Under the pieces are notes generated by a model. The model saw nothing but the letters and a program-made list of their open reading frames with translations, did not search any database and had not been told where the DNA came from. A stretch of DNA of 64,000 nucleotides from Kribbella pratensis. Lineage in GTDB: Bacteria; Actinomycetota; Actinomycetes; Propionibacteriales; Kribbellaceae. Positions 32,638 to 41,388 of the stretch are shown here, piece by piece. Location: the NCBI RefSeq assembly GCF_004366075.1, contig NZ_SODU01000003.1, positions 62,001 through 126,000 of the forward strand, read 5' to 3'. Positions within the stretch are counted from its first letter, which is position 1. Each line of letters begins with the position of its first letter. The position numbers and the translations under genes are program-made.

Positions 32638-33854
32638 GAAGCTCGCCTTCCGTGGGTGTTGTCGACGGCGCGCTGCAGCCGGGTTGCGACGGCAGCGATG
32701 TGTTCGGGATCCGCACCGGTCCGGTCCATCACCTCGGTGCCCAGCGCGACCACATCGCGCGCGGCACGCAGTACCAAGGCGTCGTCCAGCCCTTCGCGGG
32801 CCGCCGGGAACCAGCGGCCGGCAGCAGGCTCGGCCGCGGCCAGCACATGGTCGATCGGGGCGGACATTAGTGCGGTGAGCAGCAGGGTCGGGGCGATCCA
32901 CCCGTCCCCCGGCTGCGCGTCGAGGTAACGCACCTCGAGATACCCGCGCGGCCGGACCGGCGGGAACAGCGTGGACAGGTGGTAGTCGAGATCGTCGTAC
33001 GTCGGTCTGTCGCCGGGCAGCTGTCCGTCCGCCCAGGCCCCGAACGTCAGCCCGGTGGGTGCGTCCCACGTGTCGCCCCGTCGCAGACAAAGGACCGGCG
33101 CCTCCATCGCCGTCCGGGCCCAGGCAGCGGCCGGGTCGGCGTCGAGCGGCGGCGGCTCGGTGAACGGTGCACAGGTGCCGAACGTCGCCTCCGTGCGGGC
33201 CGAGGCCCAACCGGTGTCCGCACCGGCGCGACGGCGGGAGTTGGCGAACAGACCGACCAGAGCGGGACCGAGGTCGTGGAGTGCGCGCCAGCGGAGTGCG
33301 GTCTGGTCCGATTCACCGGCGTCCAGGCAGATCTGCAGGCCGGCGGTGCTGCACATCATCCGCGGCCCGTGCGGTCCGAGGCGCTGGAAGGCGCGTTCCA
33401 TCGCGGCGTACCGCGGGACGGTGAGGATGCGGCGGGGTGTTCGGAAGGGGTCGAGGCCGTAGTCGCCCGGGACCAGGTCCGCATCCAGCAGGAGAGCCGT
33501 CACCTCGGCCGCGTCGGCGGCGGTGTCGTCGATCAGCTGCGGGATCGAGTCCGACGCGGGGCCGGAGATCTCTACCTGGCCACCCGGCTCCACGGTGACC
33601 AGCGCTCCCCGGCTCAGCGGCAGCTGCGGACTGCCTCTGACCAGGGTCGCGGGGGCGTGCACGCCCAGGGCTTTGCTCAGTCGGCCGGCGTCGAGGGGCC
33701 GGTGCGGATCATCCGCATGATGCACTGTCCACTCGAGCTCGACGCCGTACAACCGAGGTGGACCGTGCTTGAAACAGACCATCGCGACGTAGCCCTCCGC
33801 CTCGGCCCGGGAGCCGATCGGAGTCGTCGCCGGAGAACCACCGGACGAGGTCAC
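32634..33854 (-). CDS. egtA: Glutamate-cysteine ligase of ergothioneine pathway
   Basis: Makes gamma-glutamylcysteine, the thiol donor for EgtB. The 406-residue protein belongs to the actinobacterial GCS2-like ligases, with LYGVELEWTVHH, RMMCSTAGLQICLDAGE and RPRGYLEVRYLDAQP. The GTG at 33854 gives the usual family length; a TTG at 33890 would add 12 residues, and I am not certain which is used. First gene of the egtABCD operon. egtE, the final C-S lyase, is not in the window. Confidence 0.93.
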   Translation of the reverse strand: MTSSGGSPATTPIGSRAEAEGYVAMVCFKHGPPRLYGVELEWTVHHADDPHRPLDAGRLSKALGVHAPATLVRGSPQLPLSRGALVTVEPGGQVEISGPASDSIPQLIDDTAADAAEVTALLLDADLVPGDYGLDPFRTPRRILTVPRYAAMERAFQRLGPHGPRMMCSTAGLQICLDAGESDQTALRWRALHDLGPALVGLFANSRRRAGADTGWASARTEATFGTCAPFTEPPPLDADPAAAWARTAMEAPVLCLRRGDTWDAPTGLTFGAWADGQLPGDRPTYDDLDYHLSTLFPPVRPRGYLEVRYLDAQPGDGWIAPTLLLTALMSAPIDHVLAAAEPAAGRWFPAAREGLDDALVLRAARDVVALGTEVMDRTGADPEHIAAVATRLQRAVDNTHGRRAS

Positions 33855-34024
33855 GTCAGCGAACCTAGCTCCGGGCCAGGGGCTGGACAACCGACCAGAA
33901 ATTACCTGCCGGTGACGTCTGGGGTGTGTATCGACTCATGCCGAACATGCTTCCCGGGGCCACCGACAGTTTCCGGCCGGATCCGGACGAACCCGGCCCT
34001 GGTTCAGCTCTCAGCGAAATCAGG

Positions 34025-34684
34025 TCAGCGGAATCGCGGACAGGTGGTGCACGCAGCCACGTTCGGCAGCACGTAGAAGTAGCAGCACGACGTACGCAGC
34101 TTCTCCTCCAGCGACACCCCGAAGGCCGTCGCGGCGCGGTCGGCGTACGGCGCATCCTCCGGCAGCCGGATCGCCGCCCGTACCTCGTCGTCAACCGCAC
34201 CGAACCGCTGCAGCGACCCCAGCTTCACACCGGGTTCGTAGCCGTCCAGAAACGCCCTGGTGTGGTCCTTGAGCTGCACCGCCGCCGCAGCCAGCGGCAC
34301 GACCTCGTCCGACAGCAGCGCCACCTCGGCCGGGTAGTGCGCAACCGGGTGCCGCTTGAACGCCAACGACGCCGGTGACACGTCCGGAGACAGCCCGGTG
34401 ACTGCACTGGTCACACCTGCGACCAGTGACGGCACCTGGACGTACCACATGAGCGTGAACATGGCCGCGACCTGCACCGGCGGCTCGATCGAGTAGTCCC
34501 GTGCGTAGTCAGCTGCTGCGGCTGCGCGCCACGAGTACGTCGGGTCACCGCCGGCCTGCTGCTCCGCGATCAGGTCCGCACACGAGACCCAGTCGGGTCC
34601 GGGCACCGCGTCCGCCGTACGCACGGACAGCCAGCTGACCGAGTCAGCCAGGACCTCCGCCAGACGGCTCACGGTGTAGCTCAT
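34025..34684 (-). CDS. FhuF-like (2Fe-2S) siderophore-iron reductase
   Basis: A 219-residue protein whose C-terminal end has the FhuF-type cluster motif CCYFYVLPNVAACTTC, i.e. C-C-x10-C-x2-C, which binds a 2Fe-2S cluster. Members reduce ferric siderophores after import to release iron. It overlaps the importer ATPase gene by four bases and is the last of its operon, so it most likely acts on the siderophore carried by that importer. Confidence 0.88.
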   Translation of the reverse strand: MSYTVSRLAEVLADSVSWLSVRTADAVPGPDWVSCADLIAEQQAGGDPTYSWRAAAAADYARDYSIEPPVQVAAMFTLMWYVQVPSLVAGVTSAVTGLSPDVSPASLAFKRHPVAHYPAEVALLSDEVVPLAAAAVQLKDHTRAFLDGYEPGVKLGSLQRFGAVDDEVRAAIRLPEDAPYADRAATAFGVSLEEKLRTSCCYFYVLPNVAACTTCPRFR

Positions 34685-35454
34685 CCAGCCAGCCTACGAT
34701 CCGGTACGACGACCGGTGCGCCGCCGACCTCCACCACCGTGGCCTTCAACCCGAACACGTCGTCCAGCAACGCCGCTGTGAGTACATCGAACGGACGGCC
34801 CTGCGCAGCGATCTGCCCATCGCCCATGACCACCAGGTGCTCGGCGTACTGCGCTGCCAGCGTCAGGTCATGCAACACCGCCACGACGGTCCGCCCCGTC
34901 GTAGCGGCCGCGTGGACCACGTTCATCACGTCTACCGCGTGTGCGAGGTCCAGGTACGTCGTGGGCTCGTCGAGCAGCAGGTGCTGCGTCCCCTGTGCCA
35001 GCACCATCGCGATCCACACTCGCTGCCGCTGGCCGCCCGACAGCTGGTCTACTGGCCTGTCACGGAGCTCTGTCAGCTCTACTGCCTGCAGCGCCTCGTT
35101 GGTCGCGGCATCGTCCTCGCTTGTCAGTCGCCCGAACAGACCGCGATGCGGATGCCGTCCCCGCGACACCAGCTCGGCAGCCGTGATCCCCTCCGGTGTC
35201 ACTGGCCCCTGCGGCAGTACGCCGAGCTTGCGGGCCAGTTCCCGCGCAGGCAGCTGGTGAATGTCCTTGCCGTCGAGCAGCACCCGTCCGCTCGCTGGAG
35301 TGAGCAGTCTGCTCATCCCACGCAGCAGCGTGGACTTGCCGGACCCGTTCGGCCCGACAACTGCAGTCAGCTGACCAGACGGCACTTCCAGCGTCAGTCG
35401 GTCGACCACCGGCGCATCAGCGCCGTACGCGAGGGTCAGGTTCTCGACGTGCAC
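34681..35454 (-). CDS. Iron-siderophore ABC transporter ATP-binding protein (FecE/FepC type)
   Basis: A 257-residue ATPase. Walker A is GPNGSGKST at about residues 34-42, signature LSGGQRQRVWIAMVLAQGTQ, Walker B HLLLDEPTTYLDLAH and H-loop VAVLHDLTLAAQYA. The FecE-type AARELARKLGVLPQGPVTPE segment also fits. It lies between the FecD-type permease (gap of three bases) and the FhuF-like reductase. Confidence 0.94.
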   Translation of the reverse strand: MHVENLTLAYGADAPVVDRLTLEVPSGQLTAVVGPNGSGKSTLLRGMSRLLTPASGRVLLDGKDIHQLPARELARKLGVLPQGPVTPEGITAAELVSRGRHPHRGLFGRLTSEDDAATNEALQAVELTELRDRPVDQLSGGQRQRVWIAMVLAQGTQHLLLDEPTTYLDLAHAVDVMNVVHAAATTGRTVVAVLHDLTLAAQYAEHLVVMGDGQIAAQGRPFDVLTAALLDDVFGLKATVVEVGGAPVVVPDRRLAG

Positions 35455-35457
35455 GGT

Positions 35458-36486
35458 TCAGCGTCCCTTCTGCTGACGGCCGATGAGGTGAAGCAGGTAC
35501 GGCGCTCCGCACGCAGCCGTGACCACGCCGACAGGTAACTCGTACGGACCGACCTGCGCCCACTGCAACCCGTTCCGCGCCAACAGGTCAGCCAGTACGA
35601 CGAACAGCGCGCCGAGCATCGCGGTGGTCAGCATCGGCGGTCGTTCCATCCGGGTCAGGCGCAGCGCGACCTGTGGCGCCACCAACGCGACGAACGCGAT
35701 CGGACCGGCCCCGGCAGTAGCCATCGCGGCCAGCACCGTCGCGATCACCAGCAGCACCAGCCGGATCCGCGCCACACGGACGCCGAGCGATGACGCCACA
35801 TCGTCACCGAGAACCAGCGCGGACAGGTCCCGGTTGAACATCATTGCTACCGGCAACAGCAGTACAACCGCGATCAGCACGGGAACGGCGTCACTCCAGG
35901 CCCGCGAGTTCAACGAGCCCGCCAACCAAGCGGCCGCCCGGCCGGCGTCGTTGACGTCGCCGATCACCAGCAGCCAGGCGACCAACGAGTTCGCCGCGGC
36001 CGCGATGCCGACGCCGATGAGCACCACCTTGCCCGCGTCCACCACCCCGCGTTGGATCGACAACGCACCCACGATCAGCGTGGCGAGCAGCCCGCCAAGG
36101 ACCGCGGCCAGCGGGATCCCGACCTTGGCCGCGACGCCCGAGATGTTGCCGCCACCGGTGCCCGCGAGCACGATCACCGCGACGGCGCCCGCGGACGCAC
36201 CGGAGTTCACACCGACGATGTCCGGGCTGGCGAGCGGGTTGCGGGACAGCGTCTGCAGCAGCGCGCCGGACACCGCGAACGCGATGCCGACAAGGAGCCC
36301 GGTGGCAACTCGAGGCAGGCGCAGTTCGAGTACGACGAGCCGGGTGCCGCGACGGCCGCCGCCGAGCAGTACCTCGACGACGTCCGCGAGCGGGAGTTTC
36401 GTCGTACCGACGCTCAAGGAGACCAGCGCGACGACGATCGCAAGGGCCGCGAACAGGATGCTGAGGACGACCGTCCGGGACCTCAC
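35458..36486 (-). CDS. Iron-siderophore ABC transporter permease (FecD type)
   Basis: A 342-residue FecCD permease with about 10 helices. Family segments are LRLPRVATGLLVGIAFAVSG, LLQTLSRNPLASPDIVGVNS and the AGAGPIAFVALVAPQVALRL loop that contacts the ATPase. The GTG at 36486 overlaps the preceding permease gene by four bases; a longer in-frame open stretch upstream is antisense-like noise inside the partner. Pairs with the FecC-type protein. Confidence 0.93.
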   Translation of the reverse strand: MRSRTVVLSILFAALAIVVALVSLSVGTTKLPLADVVEVLLGGGRRGTRLVVLELRLPRVATGLLVGIAFAVSGALLQTLSRNPLASPDIVGVNSGASAGAVAVIVLAGTGGGNISGVAAKVGIPLAAVLGGLLATLIVGALSIQRGVVDAGKVVLIGVGIAAAANSLVAWLLVIGDVNDAGRAAAWLAGSLNSRAWSDAVPVLIAVVLLLPVAMMFNRDLSALVLGDDVASSLGVRVARIRLVLLVIATVLAAMATAGAGPIAFVALVAPQVALRLTRMERPPMLTTAMLGALFVVLADLLARNGLQWAQVGPYELPVGVVTAACGAPYLLHLIGRQQKGR

Positions 36487-37499
36487 AGGGCCACCGCCCG
36501 GCGACGTACGACGAGCACGAACATCGGGGCGCCGACGATGCCGAGGACGACCCCCGCCTGCACTTCGCCCGCGCCGCCGACGAGACGGCCGACGAGATCC
36601 GCGAGTACCAACGCCGTCGCACCGATGACGCCCGCGGCCGGGATCAGCCAGGTGTTGCGAGCACCGAAGATCCGTCGTGCGACGTGGCCGGACAGCAGAC
36701 CCAGGAACCCGATCGGGCCGCACGCCGCGACACCGGCCGCGGTGAGCAGACCGATCGCGCCTAGCCCGAGCAGCCGGGCTCGGCGGATCGACAGCCCGAG
36801 ACCCGCGGCCACATCGTCGCCCAGAGCAAGCATGTCGAGATCACGGGCATTGACCGCAGCGAGCAGCAATCCGATCACCGCGAACGGCAGGACCTGGCCG
36901 GCGACGTCCATCCCGCGGCCGGCAACGGACCCGACTGCCCAGAACCGGTAGCTGTCCAAGGTGTCCGCGTCGAGGAGCACGATGGCGGATGTCAGGGCCC
37001 CGAGGAGCGCCGCGACGGCCGCGCCCGTGAGCGCCAGACCGACCGGAGTCGAGCCGGTGCCCCGCGACGCCAGCTGCTGTACGGCGAACGTCGCGATCAA
37101 CGCGCCCAGCAAGGCGGCCCAGACCGTCGACGAGACGGACTCGACCAGGCCGACCTGGAGCCCGAGGACGACCGCGAACGCCGCGCCGGAACTCACACCG
37201 AAGATGCCCGGCTCGGCCAGCGCGTTGCGGGTGTGCCCCTGCATCAACGTGCCGGCGATCCCGAGACAGAGCCCGATCAGGATCGCGACGACCGTCCGCG
37301 GGAATCGCAGGCTTCGCACGATCACGTCTGGGTCCGAGCCGGTGTTCGCGGTCAGCGCGTGCCACAACGCGCCCGGTCCGAGCCAGCGTGAGCCGAGCGC
37401 GAGGCTGGCCGCGAACGTGAGCACCAGGACGACTACCAGGGCGAGGAGTGCGGCGGCCCGGCGTACCGGTCGACTCGCAGTGGGAGTGGCGGAGCACAT
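36483..37499 (-). CDS. Iron-siderophore ABC transporter permease (FecC type)
   Basis: A 338-residue FecCD permease, the first gene of the minus-strand importer operon. LRFPRTVVAILIGLCLGIAG, MQGHTRNALAEPGIFGVSSG and CGPIGFLGLLSGHVARRIFG are the characteristic segments. The ATG at 37499 is four bases from the iron box at 37504-37522, so a DtxR/IdeR-type repressor bound there should shut it off when iron is plentiful. Confidence 0.93.
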   Translation of the reverse strand: MCSATPTASRPVRRAAALLALVVVLVLTFAASLALGSRWLGPGALWHALTANTGSDPDVIVRSLRFPRTVVAILIGLCLGIAGTLMQGHTRNALAEPGIFGVSSGAAFAVVLGLQVGLVESVSSTVWAALLGALIATFAVQQLASRGTGSTPVGLALTGAAVAALLGALTSAIVLLDADTLDSYRFWAVGSVAGRGMDVAGQVLPFAVIGLLLAAVNARDLDMLALGDDVAAGLGLSIRRARLLGLGAIGLLTAAGVAACGPIGFLGLLSGHVARRIFGARNTWLIPAAGVIGATALVLADLVGRLVGGAGEVQAGVVLGIVGAPMFVLVVRRRAVAL

Positions 37500-37503
37500 A
37501 TGG

Positions 37504-37522
37504 TTAGGTTTGCCTTACTTCG
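37504..37522. promoter_or_regulatory. Iron box for a DtxR/IdeR-family repressor
   Basis: TTAGGTTTGCCTTACTTCG matches the DtxR/IdeR consensus TTAGGTTAGGCTAACCTAA at about 12 of 19 positions, with a well-conserved left half. It lies in the 65-bp gap between the divergent permease and binding-protein genes and could control both. Confidence 0.75.
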
Positions 37523-37564
37523 CTGTGGTCGTCAGTCACCTTATCCCGTTGCTTGGAGACACCT

Positions 37565-38554
37565 GTGCGCCTGCCCCGCATCACCGCTCTGCTCGCTGTC
37601 GCAGCCCTCGCCCTGTCGGGCTGCGGCTCCTCGGACCCTGACGATTCCGGCGATTCCGGCGATTCCGGCGGTGCCGCGAGCGCCGGGTATCCGCGGACGA
37701 TCGAGCACGCGATGGGCAAGACCGAGATCAAGACCAAGCCGAAGCGGGTGGTCGCGCTCGACACCAGCTACGTGGACGCGACGCTGATCCTGGACACCCC
37801 GGTCGTCGGGTACACCGACTACCGCACCATCAACGGGAAGTTGCCGGACTACCTCGGCGACGACCGGACGACGTACGGCTCCGAGGCCCAGTCGGTCGGC
37901 ACGCTCGCCGAGCCCAACCTGGAGAAGATCGCCGCGCTGAACCCGGACCTGATCATCAGCGCGAAGGTCCGGCACGAGAAGCTGTACGACCAGCTGTCCG
38001 CGATCGCGCCGACGATCATGTCGGAGACCACCGGGGCGACCTGGAAGGACAACATCCGGCTGGAGGCGAAGGCGGTCGGCGCGGAGGACCTGGCCGAGAA
38101 GGAGATCTCGGCGTACGAGCAGGCCGCGAAGACGGTCGGCGCCGCGATCAACGCCAAGGCCGGTGACCCGACCATCTCCGTCGTCCGGTTCGTCGACGGC
38201 CCGACCCGGCTGTACCAGAACGCGAGCTACTCCGGGATCGTGCTCAAGGACGCCGGCCTGAAGCGGCCGAAATCGCAGGACGTCGCCGGCTTCGCGCTCG
38301 AGATCAGCCCGGAACGGATCAAGGACGCGGACGCCGACGCGATCTTCGTGGCGACGTACGCCGACGACAAAGGCCTGAGCAAGAAGACCGAGGCCCAGTT
38401 CAAGGCCAACCCGCTCTGGAAGCCGCTGGCCACCAAGGTCCACGACGTCCCCGACCTCACCTGGATGACCGCCGTCGGCCTCCAGGGCGCCTGGTCCATC
38501 CTCACCGACCTCGCCAAAACCTTCGACGTACCAGGCCCCGTCAAGCCCGCCTGA
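37565..38554 (+). CDS. Iron-siderophore ABC transporter, substrate-binding lipoprotein
   Basis: A 329-residue FepB/FhuD-type binding protein. The lipobox ends ALSGC at Cys20, followed by a short acidic linker of Asp-Ser-Gly repeats. The mature part has KPKRVVALDTSYVDATLILD and IAALNPDLIISAKVRHEKLY, typical of class-III binding proteins that carry ferric siderophores. The GTG at 37565 follows TTGGAG. It diverges from the permease operon across the iron box. Confidence 0.92.
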   Translation: MRLPRITALLAVAALALSGCGSSDPDDSGDSGDSGGAASAGYPRTIEHAMGKTEIKTKPKRVVALDTSYVDATLILDTPVVGYTDYRTINGKLPDYLGDDRTTYGSEAQSVGTLAEPNLEKIAALNPDLIISAKVRHEKLYDQLSAIAPTIMSETTGATWKDNIRLEAKAVGAEDLAEKEISAYEQAAKTVGAAINAKAGDPTISVVRFVDGPTRLYQNASYSGIVLKDAGLKRPKSQDVAGFALEISPERIKDADADAIFVATYADDKGLSKKTEAQFKANPLWKPLATKVHDVPDLTWMTAVGLQGAWSILTDLAKTFDVPGPVKPA

Positions 38555-38575
38555 TCAGCTGGTTATGGTGCGGGT

Positions 38576-39220
38576 ATGACGGCTCTGGTGCGGTGGCATG
38601 TTGGTCCGTGGACCGCTCGGGGGGCGCGGGTCGGTGAGGATGCGGTGCCGGGGCGGCGGCGGACGAATGACGAGTTGAACTTCGACGTCGTCGGGCTGGC
38701 GCGGATTCTCGGGAGGCGGTTGTCGGGGCGGGACGAGCTGCAGGTGCGGCTGTGGCAGAACGAGTTGCGGCCGACGCACACGCGCCAGTGCGGCGTACAC
38801 ACGCTGGCGGATCCGGACAACGCCCAGCTGCTGCGCGAGACCGCACAGGAGGCCCTTGCCTGGTTGGGCGAGCGCGCACCGACCGGCTACGAGTTCGTCC
38901 TCACCGACGCCGTCGAACTGCGTCCGCGCCTCGACTTGTCCGCCGCAGTGGTCGCCGTCGACGCCGTCGTACAACTCGCTGGTTTCCCCCTCCCTGCTGC
39001 TCGTCTGGCAACAGCTCACGTACGTCGGTCCACCACAGGTGACTGGTACGCCGGGGACGCGGTGTGCAACTGGTCCGGCCCGCACACCACGCCCGACGAG
39101 GCGGTAGCCGCCGTACGCCGTGCCCGTCACGAGTTGGTAGAGCAACTACGCGCCGCGGGACATGACGACCTCGCCGACACCGCGCCCCGATGGCCGGCTG
39201 TGCCGATCGAGTCCGACTAA
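38576..39220 (+). CDS. Protein of unknown function
   Basis: A 214-residue protein without a signal peptide or clear membrane helix. I do not recognise its family. It begins MTALVRWHVGPWTARGARVG, has a Arg/Glu-rich middle and ends with a helical acidic segment. The ATG at 38576 lies 22 bp after the siderophore-binding-protein stop, so it may be in the same transcript, but codons and length are ordinary. The last four bases overlap the convergent hydrolase. Confidence 0.72.
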   Translation: MTALVRWHVGPWTARGARVGEDAVPGRRRTNDELNFDVVGLARILGRRLSGRDELQVRLWQNELRPTHTRQCGVHTLADPDNAQLLRETAQEALAWLGERAPTGYEFVLTDAVELRPRLDLSAAVVAVDAVVQLAGFPLPAARLATAHVRRSTTGDWYAGDAVCNWSGPHTTPDEAVAAVRRARHELVEQLRAAGHDDLADTAPRWPAVPIESD

Positions 39221-40155
39221 GCGCTGGTTTCCGGAAGTTTTTCGGCAGCAGGTGACTGTTTCTTTCCGGAAAGCGGCGCTGTCAGGTGCCGGTTGAGGAA
39301 GGTGAGCTCTGCCTCGACCACCTGTTCGTGAGCGTCGAGGAAGGGCGCGTAGTGGTTGCCGGGGACCTGGAGTACGTCGGCGTTCGGGGAGCCGGCGGCA
39401 GCCTTGAGGGTCGGGGCTGCTAGGGCGGACTGGTCGTCCTCGCAGACGACGTACAGGATCGGGCATCGCACCTTCGCCGCGTGTTTCAACGGGCGGTAGA
39501 GGGCAGCGGGGACGATCGAACGGGCTGCGATCGCCTGCTGCCAGTCCGGGTATCGGTTGCCGGGGTTGAGGGTCGCGTTGCTCAGCTGGGCGTCCGGGGT
39601 GTTGAGCAGCGCCACCGTCCCGGGCGGGCCGGCGAGATCGACCAGGCGCGGCGGACGGCCGAAGAGACTGCCGGCCACGTCGAGCAGGCTTCGGCCCATC
39701 AGCCGGAGCACGCTGCCGGGCGTCTGGTAGCGGGAGGCGTTGCGGGTCACGGTCGGGCCGTCGACGTTGGCCGACTGGGCGATCGCCGCCGAGATGCCGA
39801 GATCCTCCGCGGCGAGCTGCACGACGTACCCGCCGGGTAGCGAGAACGCCCAGATCGCCACCCGTTCGACGCCCGGGAGCGTGTTGGCGTAGGCGATCGC
39901 GGCCCGCCAGTCGGCCAGCTGATCGGACACGCGGGCAACCTGCCGCGGTTCGCCCTCGCTCTCGCCGAGGTTGCGGTGGTCGAAGGCCAGCACACCGAAT
40001 CCGGCCGCGGCGAACCGCTCCGCGAACCGGTCCGTCCCGGGCTCCTTCGTGACGCCGAAGCCGCCGGTCATCACCACGCACCCGCCGTTGGTCCCCGGGT
40101 AGTGCCAGGCCGCGCACGCGACGCCGCCACTCGTGAAGCTCACCTTCTCGCGCAT
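39217..40155 (-). CDS. Alpha/beta hydrolase (dienelactone/acyl-peptidase-like)
   Basis: A 312-residue alpha/beta hydrolase. The nucleophile motif is AIWAFSLPGGYV, a variant of G-x-S-x-G with an Ala at the first position; the acid is in YVVCEDDQSALA and the His in PGNHYAPF. An early segment, TGGFGVTKEPGTDRFAERFA, resembles the hydrolases that act on short acyl esters. The ATG at 40155 is 9 bp from a palindrome, and the gene lies 32 bp after a tetR gene on the same strand, so that regulator probably represses it. Confidence 0.85.
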   Translation of the reverse strand: MREKVSFTSGGVACAAWHYPGTNGGCVVMTGGFGVTKEPGTDRFAERFAAAGFGVLAFDHRNLGESEGEPRQVARVSDQLADWRAAIAYANTLPGVERVAIWAFSLPGGYVVQLAAEDLGISAAIAQSANVDGPTVTRNASRYQTPGSVLRLMGRSLLDVAGSLFGRPPRLVDLAGPPGTVALLNTPDAQLSNATLNPGNRYPDWQQAIAARSIVPAALYRPLKHAAKVRCPILYVVCEDDQSALAAPTLKAAAGSPNADVLQVPGNHYAPFLDAHEQVVEAELTFLNRHLTAPLSGKKQSPAAEKLPETSA

Positions 40156-40164
40156 GCTCAAAGT

Positions 40165-40178
40165 GAACCACGTGGTTC
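40165..40178. promoter_or_regulatory. Perfect palindromic operator for the adjacent TetR protein
   Basis: GAACCACGTGGTTC is a perfect 14-bp palindrome in the 32-bp gap between tetR (40188-40787) and the hydrolase. It would control the hydrolase promoter. The function is inferred from symmetry and place. Confidence 0.75.
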
Positions 40179-40187
40179 GCAAAACGT

Positions 40188-40787
40188 CTAGGCTCGTTCT
40201 TCGCGCTCCAGCGCGCGCACCAGCGCCGCGAACCCGGCCTCGATCCCGGCCGCGTCCCCGCTCGTCCGCCACTCGATCAGGAACCCGCGCAGCGTCGCCA
40301 GGATCAGCTCCGCGACCTCGGTCTTCCGCTGCTCGTCCCACTCATCCGGACACAACGACAGCAACGTCGGCAGGTACTGCCGCGACGCCGAGCGCGCCAG
40401 GTCGGCGTACCGCCCGGCGTCGTACATCGCCAGCCCGATCGCCTGATCCAGCACCCACGACTCCGCGCCGATCAGCGTGGGCCACATCGAGTGGACCCGC
40501 TCCGCCAACGACCGGTCGCCCTGCTCGGTCGCGGCCGCAAGAGCCCGGCTGATCCGGCGTTCGCGCAGTTGCAGGACAGCCTGCGTGAGCAGGTCCTCGG
40601 GTCCGTCGAAGTGGTACAGCAACACCTTGTGCGTCGTACCGGCCGCACGCGCCGCCCGCCGGAGCGAGAAGTCGACCAGCCCGTTGACCCCGAGTTCGTC
40701 CGCCACCTTGTCCAGCAACTCGCGCCGCCGCGCCTCACCCCGCGGCGACTTCGCCGACCGCCGATACCCCGTACGTTCCTCCGTCAC
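40188..40787 (-). CDS. TetR-family transcriptional regulator
   Basis: A 199-residue protein. The HTH lies at about residues 32-72 (LVDFSLRRAARAAGTTHKVL followed by LYHFDGPEDLL). The C-terminal ligand domain begins LSLCPDEWDEQRKTEVAELI. The GTG at 40787 is chosen as the first start giving a normal TetR length; in-frame sequence upstream reads the complement of another gene. The palindrome just downstream points to the hydrolase as its target. Confidence 0.88.
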   Translation of the reverse strand: MTEERTGYRRSAKSPRGEARRRELLDKVADELGVNGLVDFSLRRAARAAGTTHKVLLYHFDGPEDLLTQAVLQLRERRISRALAAATEQGDRSLAERVHSMWPTLIGAESWVLDQAIGLAMYDAGRYADLARSASRQYLPTLLSLCPDEWDEQRKTEVAELILATLRGFLIEWRTSGDAAGIEAGFAALVRALEREERA

Positions 40788-40815
40788 CCGGCCAGTATCC
40801 CGGGCGGGCGTGTCG

Positions 40816-41334
40816 TCAGGACGGGGTCGGTGGCGGGAAGCCCCCGAGCGCAGTGGTCTGCTCATGGAGAAGTCTCCAGCGACCGTCACGCTCGACGTAC
40901 ACCACGGTGTGCCACGAGTCGTGCTGAACCCGTTCGGAGGCCGACACGGCATCGATGTGCGAGCGGTAGGTGAGGACGGCAGTGCCGCCGGCCAGCCGTA
41001 CGTCGATGGCCGAGAGCGGCTCGAACGACGCGAAGTCCAGCGAACCGTCGGCGAGCGCTTCGAGGAACGCGCTCCGGGTGAGCCGATCTCCCGTGGGCGG
41101 CACGGCCCAGTAGTCCGCGGCGTAAACGCGCTCCAGGTAGGCCAGATCCGCGTCGACGACCGCACGCAGCCGCTGCAACTCGATCTCCTGCAGGCTCGTC
41201 ACGGTCGCCCGATCACCCGAATCCGACCGCAGGCTGACCGTGTAGCCGCTCAGCCCGCCCACCACGAGTACGGCGGCCACCACGCCGACCCCGATCGCCA
41301 GGAGCCGGCCCCATCGCGGAACCCTCGACCACAT
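40816..41334 (-). CDS. Membrane-anchored NTF2/SnoaL-like protein
   Basis: A 172-residue protein with one N-terminal transmembrane helix (LLAIGVGVVAAVLVVGGLSG, about residues 10-29). The rest resembles an NTF2-like fold, as in DUF4440 proteins: AYLERVYAADYWAVPPTGDR, ALADGSLDFASFEPLSAIDV and the HTVVYVERDGRWRLL edge strand. Such domains bind small ligands or act as isomerases; the catalytic role is unclear here. It stands alone between two regulons. Confidence 0.78.
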   Translation of the reverse strand: MWSRVPRWGRLLAIGVGVVAAVLVVGGLSGYTVSLRSDSGDRATVTSLQEIELQRLRAVVDADLAYLERVYAADYWAVPPTGDRLTRSAFLEALADGSLDFASFEPLSAIDVRLAGGTAVLTYRSHIDAVSASERVQHDSWHTVVYVERDGRWRLLHEQTTALGGFPPPTPS

Positions 41335-41388
41335 CGCTCCCCCTCGTGACCACGGTCCCCGGAAACGGGCTGGGGCGCAAGGTCGAGA

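Noticed and set aside
33855..34024. Small open frame starting near 33926 and a weak GGCCGG hairpin at about 33975-33998
   Set aside because: The frame runs into the FhuF-like gene antisense and has no ribosome-binding site. The six-base stem is too short to call as a terminator.
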